A stretch of DNA of 64,000 bases from Pyronema omphalodes (GCA_024516155.1 JAJJXM010000015.1:434001-498000), one strand, 5' to 3'; counted from the stretch's first letter, positions 45,065 to 56,030 are shown. Numbers and translations are program-made. The notes: generated by a model from the sequence alone, not told the origin.

Positions 45065-46867
45065 ATTGTTGTCTGGCACAACGGCATCAACCATTTCGTC
45101 CGGGTCGGACAGTATGGCATCGGGGCGGGGGGAGGGTTGAATTGTCGACTCCGTGGACTCTTGGGAGGCTTCGGGATTCGAGGCATCGGCGTTGGTGGTA
45201 TTCGCAGTGGTGGAGGTGGAAGCCTGCGATCCGGAGGAGGAATGACGGAGTTGCCTGGCGAGGGCAACCGCTTCTATGCGAGAAGGACAGATGCGGGAGT
45301 TGGCATAATGGTTGCCACGACAGTTGACGCAGCGGGCCGCAGCCTTGGAGTGCTGGCAGGGGAGTCCTTTGGGTACGGAGCATCCCTCCATACCGCATGC
45401 GTGGGCATCGGAAGAGTGGTTTTGGCCACAGAAACGACAGCGAAGAACGGCGGGGGTGGTGCACCGCTCGCGAATGTGTCCCCATTTGAGGCAGCCCGCG
45501 CACTGGCTGTCGGGGCCTTCATGGTTAAACAATTCTACTCGGTACCTCGTGGATCCCAGGAGTGCCCCACGGGACATCAGCATCTGTGCTGCGGGGGAGC
45601 CTTTGACCACGAAAACTGCTGACGACGATTGGATTTCGCCTCTCTCAAGGCGGTCACGGATGGTGCTGCGTTTACCCAACCAGCGGGCACCAGGAACGAT
45701 TTCCAGCCCTTCATGGTTCGCCTGGAGCTCGAGTTCCATCTTGCGGAGACCGTTGGGTCCCCTTCCCAAGAAACGATTAAGTGGGATTCCGTGGACTTTC
45801 AGCTTCACCCACTTTTCCATAGGACGGACGTCGACTACAGCACGATCGACTTCACGCATGGCATTTAATATTTCGTTACGGTAGCAACCAACAATGGTGG
45901 TTGCGCTCACTCCCGGGACTGTGGTAGCGGTGATAGTCCCCTTGCTGTTGCGGGAGACTTTGGCGAGACGGTGGAATTGAGGTGCTCCTCGGAGGTGCAG
46001 GCACACGTTGACTGCCGCCGTGAATTCTTGATCCGGTTTGGGGGAGGGGCGAGCTCCGTCCTGACGAGTGAAGATGATGCGTCTATCTTCGGTGGCGAGA
46101 TTTTTCTCCGGGGAGAACGGGTTGTTAAGCCGTTGGGCTTGCTTCTTTTGCTGCTTGGTTTGGAATGTCTGCCAAGCGGGCGCAGGAGGAGGAGGGGGGA
46201 GCTCCGGGAGGTTGTTACGAAGCATAGCCGCGTAGGACTGGGCAGCGGTGAGCTTAGAGGTGCCCACCGGGGCCTGTACGGCGGGGAGGGCGTGTGCACG
46301 GGTTTTTGTGGCCGCCAGAGCTGCGGGTTTGTTGCTTTCTGCTGGGGCAGACTTCTGGGAGGCGGTGGGGGCGGTTGGACGGGTGGTCGGAGAGGTGCGG
46401 GGGGCGGTGCGGGCGACTTGCGACGCCGGGCACGAGCAGGGACGGGAGTCTTGCTGGCTGAGCTTTTCTTCCAGCGCGCGCATACGAGTTTCTGTGGCTG
46501 CCAGGCGAGCAGACAGTTGGTCAAGCAGGGTCGAGCTGACCAGCGGTGAGGCTTGTGTGCCGACTGCTGGGGCAGAGCGCAGTTCGTGTCCCATGGCAGA
46601 CCCAAAGGCCGCGACGTGGGCTCGTTTTTTGACCGTGCTGGGGCACGAGGATAGAGGGCTGCTGGATGACCATCCAGAACCGGGCGTGGTACCTAGCGGC
46701 AAGTTCTTGCTCGCACGCGTAGGGGTGTCGGGGGCAGACGCGCCGAACACGTCGTCTGCGGACTCTGGGGCGGGAGTGGACACTCTGGAGGAGTTGCTGC
46801 CGCTGAAAGTGCGCATTTCGGAGGTGAGGCCGAAGCGCGGAGGGGGGGGAGGCTTCATGGGAGCCAT
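45062..46867 (-). CDS. LINE ORF1: nucleic-acid-binding Gag-like protein
   Basis: 601 residues from the ATG at 46867 to the TAA at 45062. A Pro/Ser-rich N-terminus carries a predicted short coiled coil (LDQLSARLAATETRMRALEEK, about 115-135; 21 residues read as three heptads). A basic middle region follows, then a conserved area (RIIFTRQDG, LKVHGIPLNRFLGRGPNGLRK). The end has three cysteine/histidine knuckles: CAGCLKWGHIRERC, CRFCGQNHSSDAHAC and CVNCRGNHYANSRIC. ORF1 proteins coat the LINE RNA in the cytoplasm and nucleus. The frame is intact. Confidence 0.9.
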   Translation of the reverse strand: MAPMKPPPPPRFGLTSEMRTFSGSNSSRVSTPAPESADDVFGASAPDTPTRASKNLPLGTTPGSGWSSSSPLSSCPSTVKKRAHVAAFGSAMGHELRSAPAVGTQASPLVSSTLLDQLSARLAATETRMRALEEKLSQQDSRPCSCPASQVARTAPRTSPTTRPTAPTASQKSAPAESNKPAALAATKTRAHALPAVQAPVGTSKLTAAQSYAAMLRNNLPELPPPPPAPAWQTFQTKQQKKQAQRLNNPFSPEKNLATEDRRIIFTRQDGARPSPKPDQEFTAAVNVCLHLRGAPQFHRLAKVSRNSKGTITATTVPGVSATTIVGCYRNEILNAMREVDRAVVDVRPMEKWVKLKVHGIPLNRFLGRGPNGLRKMELELQANHEGLEIVPGARWLGKRSTIRDRLERGEIQSSSAVFVVKGSPAAQMLMSRGALLGSTRYRVELFNHEGPDSQCAGCLKWGHIRERCTTPAVLRCRFCGQNHSSDAHACGMEGCSVPKGLPCQHSKAAARCVNCRGNHYANSRICPSRIEAVALARQLRHSSSGSQASTSTTANTTNADASNPEASQESTESTIQPSPRPDAILSDPDEMVDAVVPDNN

Positions 46868-47003
46868 GGGCCTCAGAGGTGGAATGTCGTGAAGCCGTGA
46901 GAATTCTCTCCGACTTCCCGATTTGGATAATTAAGCGAGAAACGTGGTGTTTTTCTAGCGTTGGTGTGGCGTTTTTGGGATGATGGGATTCTAGATATCA
47001 CCA

Positions 47004-47924
47004 GGATGCCTTCCACTGACCAAAACCAAAAACAGGCATGATAATTCATGACCGAGTGATAGCGAGCGTTCTTGAATCGACCGGCTTGCATCTTTGATAT
47101 TGTGCAGTGTATGGGAACTATGGTATTTTCATTCTTGGCTATTAATATACACTATTTGAAAGTTGATAACGGTTGAGGCTTTACTCTTTCTGTATCTCTA
47201 GAGAAATGGACAGGAGAGCCTATTTCACAACACAGAAATACTTTCTCTGCAGTGAATAGAGCGCTGGAATGGACAGGGGCACGCTGAGTCGCTGACCATC
47301 CTCGCCAATCAGAACTTTCTATTGATACCGCATAGGTGAAGTGAGCGTTGTTGAGTCCCTCCCATATAGAGCTACGCCAAGTTTTCCATGGAGCAATTTT
47401 CCTCTCCATTGGCCAGGCAACCGCTTTGTAGTTGCGATAAAATATGTTGCTAATGTCTACTACAAAATTACTGCTATATCGAATGCCACATGCACTACAC
47501 TTCCATATATTATCCTCCTTGCCGGCATCAAAACATGTTTGATTGGTATCCCAGTGGATCATATAGACTAAGTCTATGAATTACGATTTATTTCGGCTCG
47601 AATATTGCAAATCGAGTCTATAGCTTCGGAATAAGAGAGTCCATGTTTTGATGGATGATGGTCAATCTGAAATAGATGCCAAACTCCGCACCACGTGAAA
47701 TATCCCGGGCATGAGGAGCTGAGAAATAACTGCCACAAGATCTGCACAATGGTTAATTAATGTTGAGGGAACTCTCGAACGTATGAGGATAGACATTATT
47801 GAAAGGATATTCCAAATTATTAAGCTTATTTAAAGCGCTTTGTCATGAAGTTCAGAGGGCCTTTTCTCGAGATGTAAAGCCGTCTTTCTGAAGGTTTGTG
47901 GTTATATATGCTCAGGAGATAAAT
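47004..47924. other. Intergenic upstream of copy 4
   Basis: A minus-strand frame at 47152-47562 (136 residues) has a CSAC finger-like start (NIWKCSACGIRYS) that faintly recalls BED fingers of hAT transposases, but nothing else supports it. From about 47640 on, the sequence matches the upstream flanks of copies 2 and 7. Confidence 0.4.
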
Positions 47925-48020
47925 TGAACGTTACACAACATTCAACCACTCACCGAGTGCATATTCATGATGCCCACGACCTCTTGTGATAGCCAAGACT
48001 TCAGGCCCCCCACACCCGAG
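47925..48020 (+). promoter_or_regulatory. Conserved family promoter block (copy 4)
   Basis: TGAACGTTACACAACATTC, then CAACCACTC, CTTGTGATAGCCAAGACTTC, and CACCCGAGAACTTG, about 60-70 bases before the start codon. It is nearly identical to 56966-57062 and 53665-53765. Confidence 0.6.
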
Positions 48021-48081
48021 AACTTGTTTGATCTTCTGTAACACTCCTTCACTTCCACAACATCTCACGCTGACATCAATC

Positions 48082-49330
48082 ATGTCCGCCGAAAACTCAC
48101 ACCAACAATCTGTCTATTCCAGTACCCAGGCTACTGGTACTCCAAACCCCGATACCCCATCTACAAGCGAGACCATGTCTACTACTTCAACTTTAACCGC
48201 AAGTCTTCAAATATCATCTCCGGTATACGACAACATGCGTAAAAGCTTGCAGGATACCTTTACAAGTCTTGGTGTGCAATTGTCAAGACTTGAAATTGAA
48301 AACAAGAGGTTGGTGGAGCATAATACTGCTATTGAAAAGGAGTTGCAGACATCGAACGAGCACAACATAGCTACTGAAAAGGAATTGAAGGCCTTAAGAG
48401 AGGAGAATGCCAGGCTCTCTGGGGCCAATGATCACGCGATGAAGAAGCTTGCCGAAGTTGAAGAGGAGAAGGATGCTCTGCAGAAGGAACTTGATGAGTT
48501 GGGGGAGTTGAGGGAGGTCTTAGGATGGAAGAATAAATGTCAAGAACTGGAGACTCGGGTTACTGAAGACCGGGAAAGAATGGAGACGTCTTTTAAGGAT
48601 TACCAGCAAGAAATGGAGAAACGGGCCACTGAGAATCAGGAAAGAATACAGAAATCAATGGAAGAGTGTCAGCAAAAAATGAAGGAACACATAGCAGACG
48701 TCCAAACGCAGAGTCAAAACAAGCTCGAACGGGAGATCAATCGTATCAAGGCCGATCACACTCTCCAGATGCAAAGTCTCACTAGTGCCATGGGATTCCA
48801 GGGTCTGGAGGACATGACAGATGGTTACATTGTTAGAGAAAAAGTAAGTCTTCATGATTGTGTCGACCGTATTGATATGTGCCAATGAACTAACCAGTCC
48901 ATAAAATAGCCTTTCGGGAGAATTCCGGGTGGGATGATTCAAGTCAGTCGGGCTACAGCCACAGAGAGCGATGATTATGTGAGCGATGGCCCGCCATGTG
49001 AGGACGATAACACACATTTCCTCTACGTGGTGCGAGATCAATACAAGGATTTCAAGGTACTTCGCTTCTACTTTATCTCTTAGAAACATGTCCATGAGCT
49101 GACGATTTGAGCAGAAATTTATCGAACTCGCTGAATTGGTTTTTGGATTAGAGAATGATTGTACAGAACATCTGAAGGGAACGAATTCGGGCTTCATGAA
49201 TTTCGAAGATGAAACAGCCGAAGTCATTAAAAAGTGGGAGAAAGAAGCATCCATGAAGGACCGTGTCTATATTCTATCAGGTGAGAGTGTCGAGTATCCT
49301 TCCGGCACAGTTTACTACGTCGAAGACTAG
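48082..49330 (+). CDS. Coiled-coil paralogue, copy 4
   Basis: Function unknown. Exons 48082-48843, 48910-49056 and 49115-49330 (374 residues). Intron 1 is 66 nt (GTAAGT...CTAAC...TAG) and intron 2 is 58 nt (GTACTT...CTGAC...CAG). An upstream in-frame ATG at 47986 lies inside the conserved promoter block, so 48082 is chosen. The head is Ser/Thr-rich with no signal peptide; the coiled coil (about 60-240) carries two 22-residue modules; the C-terminal domain reads PFGRIPGGMIQVSRA, NTHFLYVVRDQYKDFK, KFIELAELVFGLEND, VIKKWEKEASMKDRVYIL, and ends VYYVED. It is closest to copies 7 and 8 and is part of the same duplicated block as copy 7, including the 3' flank. Confidence 0.82.
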
Positions 49331-49429
49331 TCTGGAACCGAAAAAAAAAATAATAACATGCCCCAGCGCCACATCGAATAATCAACCAAGTCAGAAATCC
49401 TTCAAGCAAAACAATTACTGCATTTCAAA

Positions 49430-49550
49430 TTATAATTTACTGTCTTCATAGTACAATGTTTTCAAAGTTTACTGTTGTCATAATTTACTGTTTTCATGGT
49501 TTAATGTTTTCATAGTTTACTGTTGTCATAATTTGCTGTTTTCACAATTT
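49430..49550. repeat. About 18-bp minisatellite in the 3' flank of copy 4
   Basis: Six or so degenerate units of the type ATAATTTACTGTTTTCAT lie in tandem. Shorter versions of the same array follow copy 7 (about 58485-58530). Confidence 0.7.
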
Positions 49551-49656
49551 CATATTATTAGCCAATTGTGTTTTTCTCAGCGTGCATCAAAACTAATTAC
49601 TATTCAAGCTGTATACATACCTTCTGTAGCTAAAGAAAGCTGCAATGTCCTCTGCT

Positions 49657-50271
49657 AAGCTTTTGATTTGACTTGATTTTTGATTTAATTTTAATCATAC
49701 ACCGTTCGAGGCCTTTAAGGCCTATGCGGGAAACTAAATCCGTTTTTCCTGTCCTCGTGGTCGAAACCACCTAAAGAGGCTACCCTTTCTCCTACATCCC
49801 GTGACACCCCCATAAATAAGTAAAAATAAACAAAGAGCGAAGAAAGAAAAAAAAAAAAACAGAAATCCAACGCCTTGCCGAAACTCGCATAGTTACTAGA
49901 TTCATCTACCGATTTCCCCCCGTGAAAAACAAAAGAAAAATCCGTAAAACACAAAAAGACAAGTAAGGAAAAATCACAAATCATTTCCAAAACACCTGGC
50001 CCTCCAACCCGTACCTAAACGTATCGTCTGCCTATCTCCGTCGCAGCAAGAAATTCCAAGATCGCTTTCGTGAGTCGATCGTCCCTGAAAAGATCCACCA
50101 CTTTTCGCCTTCCCCTTGGCCTTCCCCTTCTTCCCCGAATCCGATCCACCTCTTCCCGAAGCGTCTTAAATTCATTCTTCCACCGAGGGCAATCTCCGAA
50201 GAGATGACCTCTGGTGTGGCGCTTGTCGGACTGGCACCACCAGCACCGATCCGACTCCTTCTTCTTTATGC
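49657..50271 (-). mobile_element. 5'-truncated LINE copy
   Basis: 615 bp homologous to the 3' end of the LINE at 40934: the C-terminal zinc motif and GRRY end of ORF2 (about 50038-50271) plus the 3' UTR with the same CATACACCGTTCGAGGCC hairpin. The tail on the minus strand is A-rich with AAATCA units. TSD CCTCTGCT lies at 49649-49656 and 50272-50279. The duplicate block at copy 7 keeps the empty site (near 58630). It is clearly diverged from the full-length copy. Confidence 0.85.
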
Positions 50272-50279
50272 CCTCTGCT

Positions 50280-51262
50280 TACCTTTTTGGTTTCCGGTTG
50301 TTTTACTGAACTGATATTCGAGTGATCATCCATGACGTGACAAGAGCCTAGTCTACTTTTGAAAGCCCTTCCTGAAGGAAATTAGGGGTCGGGTCTAGAA
50401 CATATGTAGAAGCAAAGACGGATATGATAGAACTGCGATCATTGGGGTAGAGCTCTCTCTAAGCCTCCAAATGTCTACATAGCGGGCCGAATGTCGGGGG
50501 TAAATACAGCTGAGCTGCTGAAGCATAGCAGTGAGTTCCGAGGGAGGGGGACAAGATGACGGGTAGTTTCGGAGACGACGACGGACTACGGTATTATATA
50601 CCATGAAGGTCACAACCTTCTACTGTCGCATACGTACGGACTTATCTATTGTGGGGACCGCTTAATGAATTAATAACAACCTTGATAACTGGACAACTGG
50701 ATAGAGTAGTGATAACTGGCCGCTCATGGATCAGTAAATCTTTGCGTCAACAATTGGTACATTCAAATCTACATATAGATGTTACCATGTAAACTACAGG
50801 ACCTATGCTTATAATTATTTGTGGGGTGTTTGGTGAACTTGCAACCCCTTGACGTATCTGTATCGTGCGCCAGCAGAACGGTTATGTAAGCACCCGGGAA
50901 CTTGGTGAGCCTGAGGAGCCTTGTAGGAGACAGGCCATCTCGTATCACGTGGAATAACCGATATATTGTTGATATATTTAGTAGTGAGTATGTCCGTCTG
51001 TCATTAGGACAGGTAGGGAATTCAAGTCAGCGTGAACCTGAGGGCTCAAGAGATATTTTGAGACGAAGGAGAAATTCACGAGAAAGAATTGCATGTTCAT
51101 GCTTTGATAGAAACATAAGTAGATAATAACATGAAGTTGGTGAAGATGATAAATGATAATTTCACGTCATGTATTTCTGTTTGGCTGAAAAATTTCTGCC
51201 TTGGCTCATTGCTTGAGGTTATGCAGTGATCTGTTATTCGAATTCATTGATAAAAATTCGTA
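50280..51262. other. Intergenic between copies 4 and 5
   Basis: 50280-50480 continues the copy 4 block (match to 58640-58830). From about 50815 to 51262 the sequence matches 54095-54543, the 3' flank of copy 6. No gene is supported. Confidence 0.5.
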
Positions 51263-52682
51263 TCAGCGATCGACGTAATATACTATGCCAATGTGAGAGT
51301 CTGATGAGATATAGATACGGTCCTTCATGGATGCTTCTTGCTCCCATCTAATGATGAGGTTTGCTCTGTCGGTTCCGTAACTTTGATAGTCCGATTTCGT
51401 TGCTTTCAGATACTTAATATAACCTTTCGGCAATCCGAATACCGATTCAGCAAGTTGGGTAAATTTCTGCTCAAATAGTCAGCGACTGGTGATGTATCTT
51501 AGAAATAAAGTGGAAATGAATTACCTTGAAATTCCTGTATTGATCTCGCATCACGTAGAGGAAACGTGTATCTTTATCCTCACGTGGATGGGCATTGATT
51601 GCATGACTATCGATCCCTGTAACTCGAGCCCGACTTACTCGGATCATTCCACGCGGAATAATCTTGAACGGCTATTTTGTTTTGCACTCGTTAGTTGATT
51701 GGCAAACATTAGTGTGGTCCATACATCGATGAAAACTCACCTTTTCGCTAAAAATATATCCATCTTTCATGCTCTCTAGGCACATGCCTTCAATGGCGCT
51801 CACAAGGTTTTCCATGTGTAGAATGTTATCGGCCTTGATCAGTGCGATCTCTTGTTCCAGATTTTCTTGACTTGGATGCTGGACATCAGCTATGCGTTTC
51901 ACCATTTGCTGCTGATAATCTTCGAACAATTTTTCCATTCTTTCGTGGTTTTCAGTAGCCCGTTTCTCCATTTCTTGCTGGTAATCTTCGAACGATTTCT
52001 CTATTTTTTCCTGATTCTCAGTGGCCCGTTTCTCCATTTGTTGCTGGTAATCCTCGAATAGTTTCTCCATTTTTTCCTGATTCTCAGTGACTCGGTTTTC
52101 CAGCTCTTCACATCTCTTCTTCCATCCCATGACCTCCTTCAACTCTCCCAGCCCATCCAGTTCCTTCTGAAGGCCAGCCTTTTCCTCTTCAACCTCAGCG
52201 AGCTTCTTCATCGCGTCATCTTTGGCCTCAGAGAGATTGATGTTCTCCTCCTTCAACTCTCCCAGGCCATCAAGTTCCTTCTGCATACCAGCTTTCTCCT
52301 CCTCAACTTCGGCAAGCTTCTTCGTCACCTCATCTTTTGCCTCGGAGAGCTTGACATTCTCCTCCTTCAAGGTCTCCAATTCTTTTTCAACAGCTGTATG
52401 CTGCTCGTTCAATATCTCCAACTCCTTCTCAATAGCAGTATTATGTTCCACCAGCCTCGTATTTTCGATCTGGAGCCTAGCTATTTCTGCTCCAAGGCCC
52501 TGAAAGCTCCTCAACGCGTCTTCGAAGGCCGGCAATGATATTTCAAGATCCGTGGTCAGCTCATGTGTTGAAGTAGGAGACAGGACTAGACTTGTGCATA
52601 GTGATGAACTATCGGGGGCAGAAGTACTAGTAGCTTCGGTACTGGAAGAGACAGATTGTTCGCAGGAGTCATTGGAGGACAT
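51263..52682 (-). CDS. Coiled-coil paralogue, copy 5 (longest, module-expanded)
   Basis: Function unknown. Exons on the minus strand: 52682-51741, 51671-51525 and 51466-51263 (430 residues). Intron 1 is 69 nt (GTGAGT...CTAAC...TAG); intron 2 is 58 nt (GTAATT...CTGAC...CAG). The coiled coil has two tandem 38-residue blocks (KEENVKLSEAKDEVTKKLAE and KEENINLSEAKDDAMKKLAE type) and three 22-residue modules (RATENQEKIEKSFEDYQQ type). The C-terminal domain is conserved (GMIRVSRAR, DTRFLYVMRDQYRNFK, KFTQLAESVFGLPKGY, EASMKDRIYI) but ends VYYVDR. Together with copy 6 it forms a second subfamily with its own promoter. It is the minus-strand partner of a divergent pair whose plus-strand gene has been lost (see 53665). 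Confidence 0.82.
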
Positions 52683-52719
52683 GATTCTTGTCAGCGTGGG
52701 GGACTGTGGCCGTGGAGAA

Positions 52720-52830
52720 CACGTTACAGGCTACAGCCCGTAGGTGCGCACTGGTAGAAGTGGGCGTCTGGCTAGCGTGTTACAGCACCGTAACTCGCGG
52801 TAACATAATCAACAATAACGTTACAGTTTC
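52720..52830 (-). promoter_or_regulatory. GTTAC-rich promoter region of copy 5
   Basis: GTTAC or its complement GTAAC occurs at least five times in about 110 bp (near 52723, 52781, 52791, 52800 and 52822), several as inverted pairs. The same arrangement lies upstream of copy 6. GTTACA also opens the promoter block of the other subfamily. The binding factor is unknown. Confidence 0.45.
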
Positions 52831-53664
52831 TCGTGATGGACAGGTCAAGAGACTTATAGCCTGCCAAACCGTCAACCGCAGGGAGTCAGGGACATGTGTG
52901 GTCGGCGGTGCGCACGCGCAAGGAAAAAACTTCATACCTTAGGGTACATAGTGTCACTATGTAGGCTGGTGTGGTACTTAATAAATCTTGGCATGTAAAA
53001 TCTCATGCCAAGCTTTTGAGCTTACGTTTCAAATTTTCTGCATTCATGCGCGTAACTTGACGCTGACTTCCAAACCCTATTGAAGTAAGTCAGTATCACT
53101 AACTCAAATCAACCGGCTCTCTATCAAAACAGACTCCAAGGTTACAAACGAATGGATTCAGATAAAACCAAAATCCTGCAAATCCCTCTGTCCCAGCTAT
53201 CAAACTTGTGGGGAATATCACTAGGGACTGTGATTAAGAATACCCCAAATTGTACGCAAAACTACAGTTTTACTTCGGATATCATCCGGTCTGCATCCCC
53301 TCATGGAAACCCACCGGAAAAGATTAAGCAGAAACTGGACATCTGTTGCTAGCGTAACTCAACTGCGGCAGGAAATATATATGGTGACGGTCACTTGGTT
53401 CGGCAACGTGATCTCCGATGGTGACCGCTATTTCTCCACGAAAAATAAACTTTTATTTATTTGTTTTACATCAAGCGAAAGAATTCCATGTTTCTAGTAA
53501 GCTGATGTAGCGATTTTGTGATTTGAGGGGTTGTGGTGGAGGAATAGCGGTGGCCCTCGGGAATTACGCTGTCTGAGCTTATTCAAAGCGCTCTGTCATT
53601 AAGTTCAAGGAGCCTTCTCTTTTCTTTCTGTAATGTTGTGGTCCTGTATATCCATGGAAGAAAT
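52831..53664. other. Intergenic between copy 5 and the orphan promoter
   Basis: Matches 56030-56965, the shared upstream region of copies 6 and 7, over most of its length, but without the 47-bp insertion at 56435. No gene is supported. Confidence 0.5.
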
Positions 53665-53775
53665 TCAACGTTACACAACATTCAATCGCTCACAGAGCAC
53701 GTTCATGGTATTTGCACCACCTCATGATAGCTAAGACTTCGGGCCTTCCACACCTGAGAACTTGTGTAATCTAAT
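53665..53775 (+). promoter_or_regulatory. Orphan family promoter, gene body missing
   Basis: CAACGTTACACAACATTCAA, GAGCACGTTCATGG, GATAGCTAAGACTTC and CACACCTGAGAACTTGTGTAA match the promoters of copies 4 and 7 base for base over long runs. Family similarity stops near 53780; no exon of the family follows before copy 6. Confidence 0.7.
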
Positions 53776-54543
53776 GTAACATGGCATCTTATTTGGATTG
53801 ACAATCCTGCATGAGAATAGGAACCGCCTTACTTCGAAGCTAAAGAATTGTGATGCCGTATTCAAGTGGTACTAAATCGTAATCCATATAATATAGGCGA
53901 AGGGAACATAGAAGAAATATGTTGGATACGTTTGCTACTGCCGAAGAAAAAAATCACTCAAGGTTTAGTGCATCTGGCAATAAAGAAAGCTGCTATCTTA
54001 TTTTTGGGTTCAACTTTGTCTCATACAGCTTGGGAGTAAGAGCAGGGTGGTCCGAGTGGACACAAATTGTCCTTTGTACTGCTCATCATTTATTGTGTAG
54101 TGTTCGGTGAACATACAAACCTCTGATGTATCTATATCAAGCAGTAGGGACGGTTATGTAAGCACACAGGAAACTGAGGGGCCCGAGGGGCCCTGCAGGA
54201 GAAATACCATTCTATGCCACACAAAACAACGCATAATGCCGGGTACTATGTTTATTAGTGAGTATGTCCGCCCGTCAGTAGGCCCGGTGGGTAATTCAAG
54301 TCATCGTGAACCCGAGGGCTCGGGAAATGTCTTATAACGAAGGAGGCATTCACGAAAAGACATTGTATATCGATGCTTTGATAGAGACATAAGTAATATG
54401 TAGATAATGACATGAGATTGGTGAAAATGATAAATAATGATCTCAAATCATAAATTTATGTTTAGCTGAAAGATTTCTGCCTTGACTTATTGTTCGAGGT
54501 GGTGCAGAGATCTGTTATTCGAATTCATTGATAAAAATTTGCA
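53776..54543. other. Intergenic between orphan promoter and copy 6
   Basis: 53780-54090 has no recognised match in the window. 54095-54543 repeats the 3' flank of copy 5. No gene is supported. Confidence 0.45.
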
Positions 54544-55873
54544 TCAGCGATCGACGTAATATACTATGCCAACGTGAAAGTCTGATGAGATGAAGACACG
54601 GTCCTTCTGGGATGCTTCTTGCTCCCATGTACTGATGAGGTTTGAACTCTCGGTTCGGTAATTTTGATAGCCCGATTTAGTTCCTCTCAAATACTCTATA
54701 TAACCTTTCGGCAATTCGAATACTGATTCAGCGAGTTGGACAAATTTCTGCTCAAATTTTCAGCGACTGTTAATGTTTCTTAGAAACGAAGTGGAAGTGG
54801 ATTACCTTGAAATTCTTGTATTGATCTCGCATCACGTAGAGGAAAAGTGTGTTTTCATCCTCGGGTGGATAGGCATCAATTATGTTGATTTCCATAACTC
54901 TAGCCCGACTTACTCGGATCATTCCACGCGGAATAATCTTGAACGGCTATTTTGTTTTGCATTCGTTAGTTGATTGGCAAACAATGTGGTCCATACTACA
55001 AGAAAGACTCACTTTTTCTTTCAAGATATAACCATCTTTTACATCATCTAGTGTGAAGTTTTCCATTTGTAGAATGTGATCGGCTTTGATCTGATGAATC
55101 TCTTGTTTCAGATTTTCTTGACTTTGATGCTGGACGTCTGCTATGTGTTCCTCCATTGTTTGCTGATACTCTTCCATTGATTTCTCCATTCCTTCCTTGA
55201 TTTCAGTAGCCCGTTTCTCCATTTTTTGCTGATAATCTTCGAACAATTTCTCCATTCTTCCCTCGCTCGCAATGGCCCGATTCTCCAGTTCTTCACATTT
55301 CTTCTTCCACCCCATGACCTCCTTCAACTCTCCCAGCCCATCGAGTTCCTTCTGAAGGCCAGCCTTTTCCTCTTCAACCTCAGCGAGCTTCTTCATCGCG
55401 TCATCTTTGTCCTCAGAGAGCTTGATGTTCTCCTCCTTCAACTCTCCCAGGCCATCAAGTTCCTTCTGCATACCAGCTTTCTCCTCCTCAGTTTCGGCAA
55501 GCTTCTTCGTCACCTCATCTTTTGCCTCGGAGAGCTTGACATTCTCCTCCTTCAAGGTCTCTAATTTTTTTTCGAAAGCAGTATTGTGCTCATTCAAAAT
55601 TTCCAGCTCCTTCTCAATTGCAGCATTATGCTCCACTAGCCGCCTATTTTCAATCTGGAGCCTAGATATTTCCGCTCCAAGGCCCTGGAAGCTTCTAAAC
55701 GCGTCTTCGAAGGCCGGGAATGAAATCTGAAGATCAGTATTCAGTGCTGGAGTAGAGGCTGCACTAGTAGAAACAACCAAGCTTGTGCATTCTGATGGGG
55801 TATCGGAAGTAGGAGCACTATCAGCTTCGGTACTGGAAGAGGCAGATTGTTCGCAGGAGTCAATGGAGGACAT
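54544..55873 (-). CDS. Coiled-coil paralogue, copy 6
   Basis: Function unknown. Exons on the minus strand: 55873-55013, 54946-54806 and 54747-54544 (401 residues). Intron 1 is 66 nt (GTGAGT...TAG), intron 2 58 nt (GTAATC...CAG, branch CTGAA). The start aligns with copy 5 (MSSxDSCEQS). It shares with copy 5 the two tandem 38-residue blocks but has two instead of three 22-residue modules. The C-terminal domain reads GMIRVSRAR, NTLFLYVMRDQYKNFK, KFVQLAESVFELPKGY, EASQKDRVFI, ending VYYVDR. It faces copy 7 head to head across about 1.25 kb, the intact example of the divergent pair. Confidence 0.82.
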
Positions 55874-55909
55874 GATTCTTGTCAGCGTGAAGGATTGTAG
55901 TCGTGGAAA

Positions 55910-56030
55910 AAATGTTACACGCTATGTACAGTTCGTGTATTATAGTTGAGTAGGGATAGACGGCTAGCGTGTTACAGTAACGTAACTCGCGGTAACATGG
56001 CGTAATTTTACGGTATCATAGTCAACGTTG
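55910..56030 (-). promoter_or_regulatory. GTTAC-rich promoter region of copy 6
   Basis: GTTAC/GTAAC motifs near 55914, 55971, 55978, 55983 and 55992, parallel to the promoter of copy 5, including the shared string GTAACTCGCGGTAACAT. Confidence 0.45.

Larger units (their letters stand above)
40934..46989 (-). mobile_element. Full-length Tad1-clade LINE (non-LTR retrotransposon)
   Basis: 6,056 bp on the minus strand, flanked by a perfect 14-bp TSD TCTAGATATCACCA (40920-40933 and 46990-47003). It has a 122-bp 5' leader, ORF1, ORF2 and a 3' UTR that ends in a short AAAATGTA-type repeat tail after a GC-rich hairpin (AGGCCTTAGAGGCCT). Both ORFs are open throughout and the TSD is intact, which suggests a recent and possibly still competent copy. 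Confidence 0.93.
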
